DNA from: JBEKYD01 sp049509915
GTDB taxonomy: Bacteria > Acidobacteriota > Terriglobia > Bryobacterales > Bryobacteraceae
Reading direction: 5' to 3'
NCBI GenBank assembly: GCA_049509915.1
Contig: JBEKZL010000392.1
Coordinates: forward strand, 1-5,518
Length of the DNA: 5,518 bases
Part shown: positions 4,619 to 5,518 of the stretch, piece by piece
Layout of the letters: each line of letters opens with the position of its first letter
Position numbering within the stretch: position 1 is the stretch's first letter
Translations under genes and position numbers: made by a program
The notes under the pieces: generated by a model
The model's database searches: none
Seen by the model: only the letters and a program-made list of their open reading frames with translations
What the model was told of the DNA's origin: nothing

Positions 4619-5518
4619 CTACCGCAGCAGCCGGATGGATCCATTGTTGGTGTTCAGATCGAACAACGGGCCGCCGGAGCCGATGGTTCCCGCCAGGCGA
4701 TTCTTGCTGATCTCGCCCTGGACGCGGAATTCAAAATCGGAAGAAATAGATCCGTTGGTCGTGTGAGCGTCCACGCGCGCATTGAGGTCGTCCGGCAGGT
4801 GCAGAGTGATCGAACTATTCGACGTGTGCGCGCGTACGTCGGATCGAAACCCGGCGGGCAGCGTGAGTTCCACCGTACCGTTACTGGTTTCCGCGCGGAC
4901 TTCGCCGCCGGCCCGGTCGATGGCCGCGCGGATGCCGCCGTTGGATGTTGTTGCATCCAGAGAACCGCGCAGCCGCTCGGCATGGATATGGCCGTTCGAG
5001 GTATGGGCATGGACGGCGCCTTCGATCAGGTCCAACTCCACCGCTCCATTCGTAGTCTCCGCGCCCAGATCTCCTTTCAGGTCCAGGGCGTGGATGGAGC
5101 CGTTGGACGTGTGCAGATGCGCCTGCCCGGTGGTGCCGGTGACGTGGATGGAGCCGTTGGTCGCGGTGACACGCTCCAGGATCGCATTCCTGGGCACGAG
5201 CAGGGTGAAGCGCGCGCCCTGGTTGTTGCGCCGCTCGGTCGGCCGGACTGCACGTATCGTGACGGAGTCGGGGGTGTGGTCGATGTCAACGCGTAGAGCG
5301 TCGGCAGCCTCCGGGGTGGGACCGTACTTCGCGCCGAGAATATCCACGGTGTCCCTGTCGGAGCCGCTGATTTCCACGCTGCCGTTGAATGTTTCCAGAG
5401 ACAGCTTGGCGCCGGCATGCAGCGGGTACGTATAGTGGAAATCCCTTGTAACCCGTTCCATGTCGCCCCAGTCTTCAATGTCGCAACCGGCCAGACACAG
5501 AATCGGAATCGTGAGCAA
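4619..5518 (-). CDS. DUF4097-like beta-repeat lipoprotein, 5' end cut by the window
   Basis: At least 299 residues are visible. The gene runs off the right edge, so the leading TTG at the edge is probably an internal Leu codon and the true start lies outside. The N-terminus is the end of a lipoprotein signal: TIPILCLAGC has a lipobox (LAGC) with the modified Cys at visible residue 12, followed by Asp. The rest is a repeat-built beta structure in the style of DUF4097 proteins: at least nine NG turns, mostly preceded by T-[STF], with Asn at 45, 121, 139, 157, 175, 193, 213, 255 and 292, plus a degenerate SNS copy at 234. Five of them are exactly 18 residues apart, suggesting a right-angled stack like a beta-solenoid. 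It is probably anchored in a membrane and faces outward. Its function is unknown; family members are often described only as adhesin-like. The gene lies just upstream of hemH on the same strand, but a functional link to heme is not evident. Confidence 0.85.
   Translation of the reverse strand: MLTIPILCLAGCDIEDWGDMERVTRDFHYTYPLHAGAKLSLETFNGSVEISGSDRDTVDILGAKYGPTPEAADALRVDIDHTPDSVTIRAVRPTERRNNQGARFTLLVPRNAILERVTATNGSIHVTGTTGQAHLHTSNGSIHALDLKGDLGAETTNGAVELDLIEGAVHAHTSNGHIHAERLRGSLDATTSNGGIRAAIDRAGGEVRAETSNGTVELTLPAGFRSDVRAHTSNSSITLHLPDDLNARVDAHTTNGSISSDFEFRVQGEISKNRLAGTIGSGGPLFDLNTNNGSIRLLR
5089..5160 (-). repeat. 18-bp exact direct repeat, 54-bp period
   Basis: CGTGGATGGAGCCGTTGG occurs at 5089-5106 and 5143-5160 (plus-strand spelling), 54 bases apart, which is exactly 18 codons. 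On the coding strand each copy encodes the NGSIH turn of the lipoprotein repeat. Identity at the DNA level suggests a fairly recent duplication or gene conversion between repeat units. Confidence 0.8.

Noticed and set aside
4574..5296. 240-codon open frame on the plus strand opposite the lipoprotein gene
   Set aside because: Its apparent repeats mirror the repeats of the real gene. It has no recognisable domain and overlaps the hemH start.
4619..5518. Repeats read as a CRISPR array or tandem non-coding repeats
   Set aside because: The 54-base periodicity is in frame, diverges at third positions and encodes conserved T-[ST]-N-G turns, so it is a coding repeat.

Overview
The window looks like a GC-rich bacterial chromosome. 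No marker gene fixes the taxon. The DUF4097-type lipoprotein beside a ferrochelatase with cluster-type cysteines, plus the style of the small genes, make Acidobacteriota my best guess. That is an inference, not something the sequence proves.

Left half, plus strand (about 1-3553): an accessory, defence-like strip. It opens with a 581-residue Mrr-type restriction endonuclease (105-1850), which has a long coiled-coil middle and a C-terminal PD-(D/E)xK nuclease domain. A protein of unknown family follows closely (1925-2590), preceded by a possible 16-codon leader peptide whose stop overlaps the gene's ATG. Then comes a small ribbon-helix-helix-like protein (2695-2955) and a gap rich in palindromes. 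Last is a hicB-hicA toxin-antitoxin pair whose genes overlap by ATGA (3108-3323 and 3320-3553).

Right half, minus strand (3606-5518): chromosomal genes that meet hicA tail to tail across a 52-base gap. A DUF4097-like lipoprotein, cut by the window edge, lies 38 bases upstream of a ferrochelatase gene (hemH), and the two probably share a transcript. The lipoprotein carries repeats built around T-[ST]-N-G, five of them spaced exactly 18 residues. The ferrochelatase has the catalytic His and Glu, plus cysteines placed as in enzymes that hold a [2Fe-2S] cluster.

How the parts may work together: the nuclease and the unknown gene look like a two-gene defence cassette, with the RHH-like protein and HicBA as separate small regulatory or addiction modules. 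HemH catalyses iron insertion in heme synthesis. The most noteworthy points are the nuclease-unknown pair, the back-to-back perfect palindromes ahead of a short HicB that lacks a DNA-binding domain, and the protein-like open frame after the RHH stop codon. All gaps between genes are shorter than 160 bases. I see no tRNA, rRNA, insertion sequence or CRISPR array.
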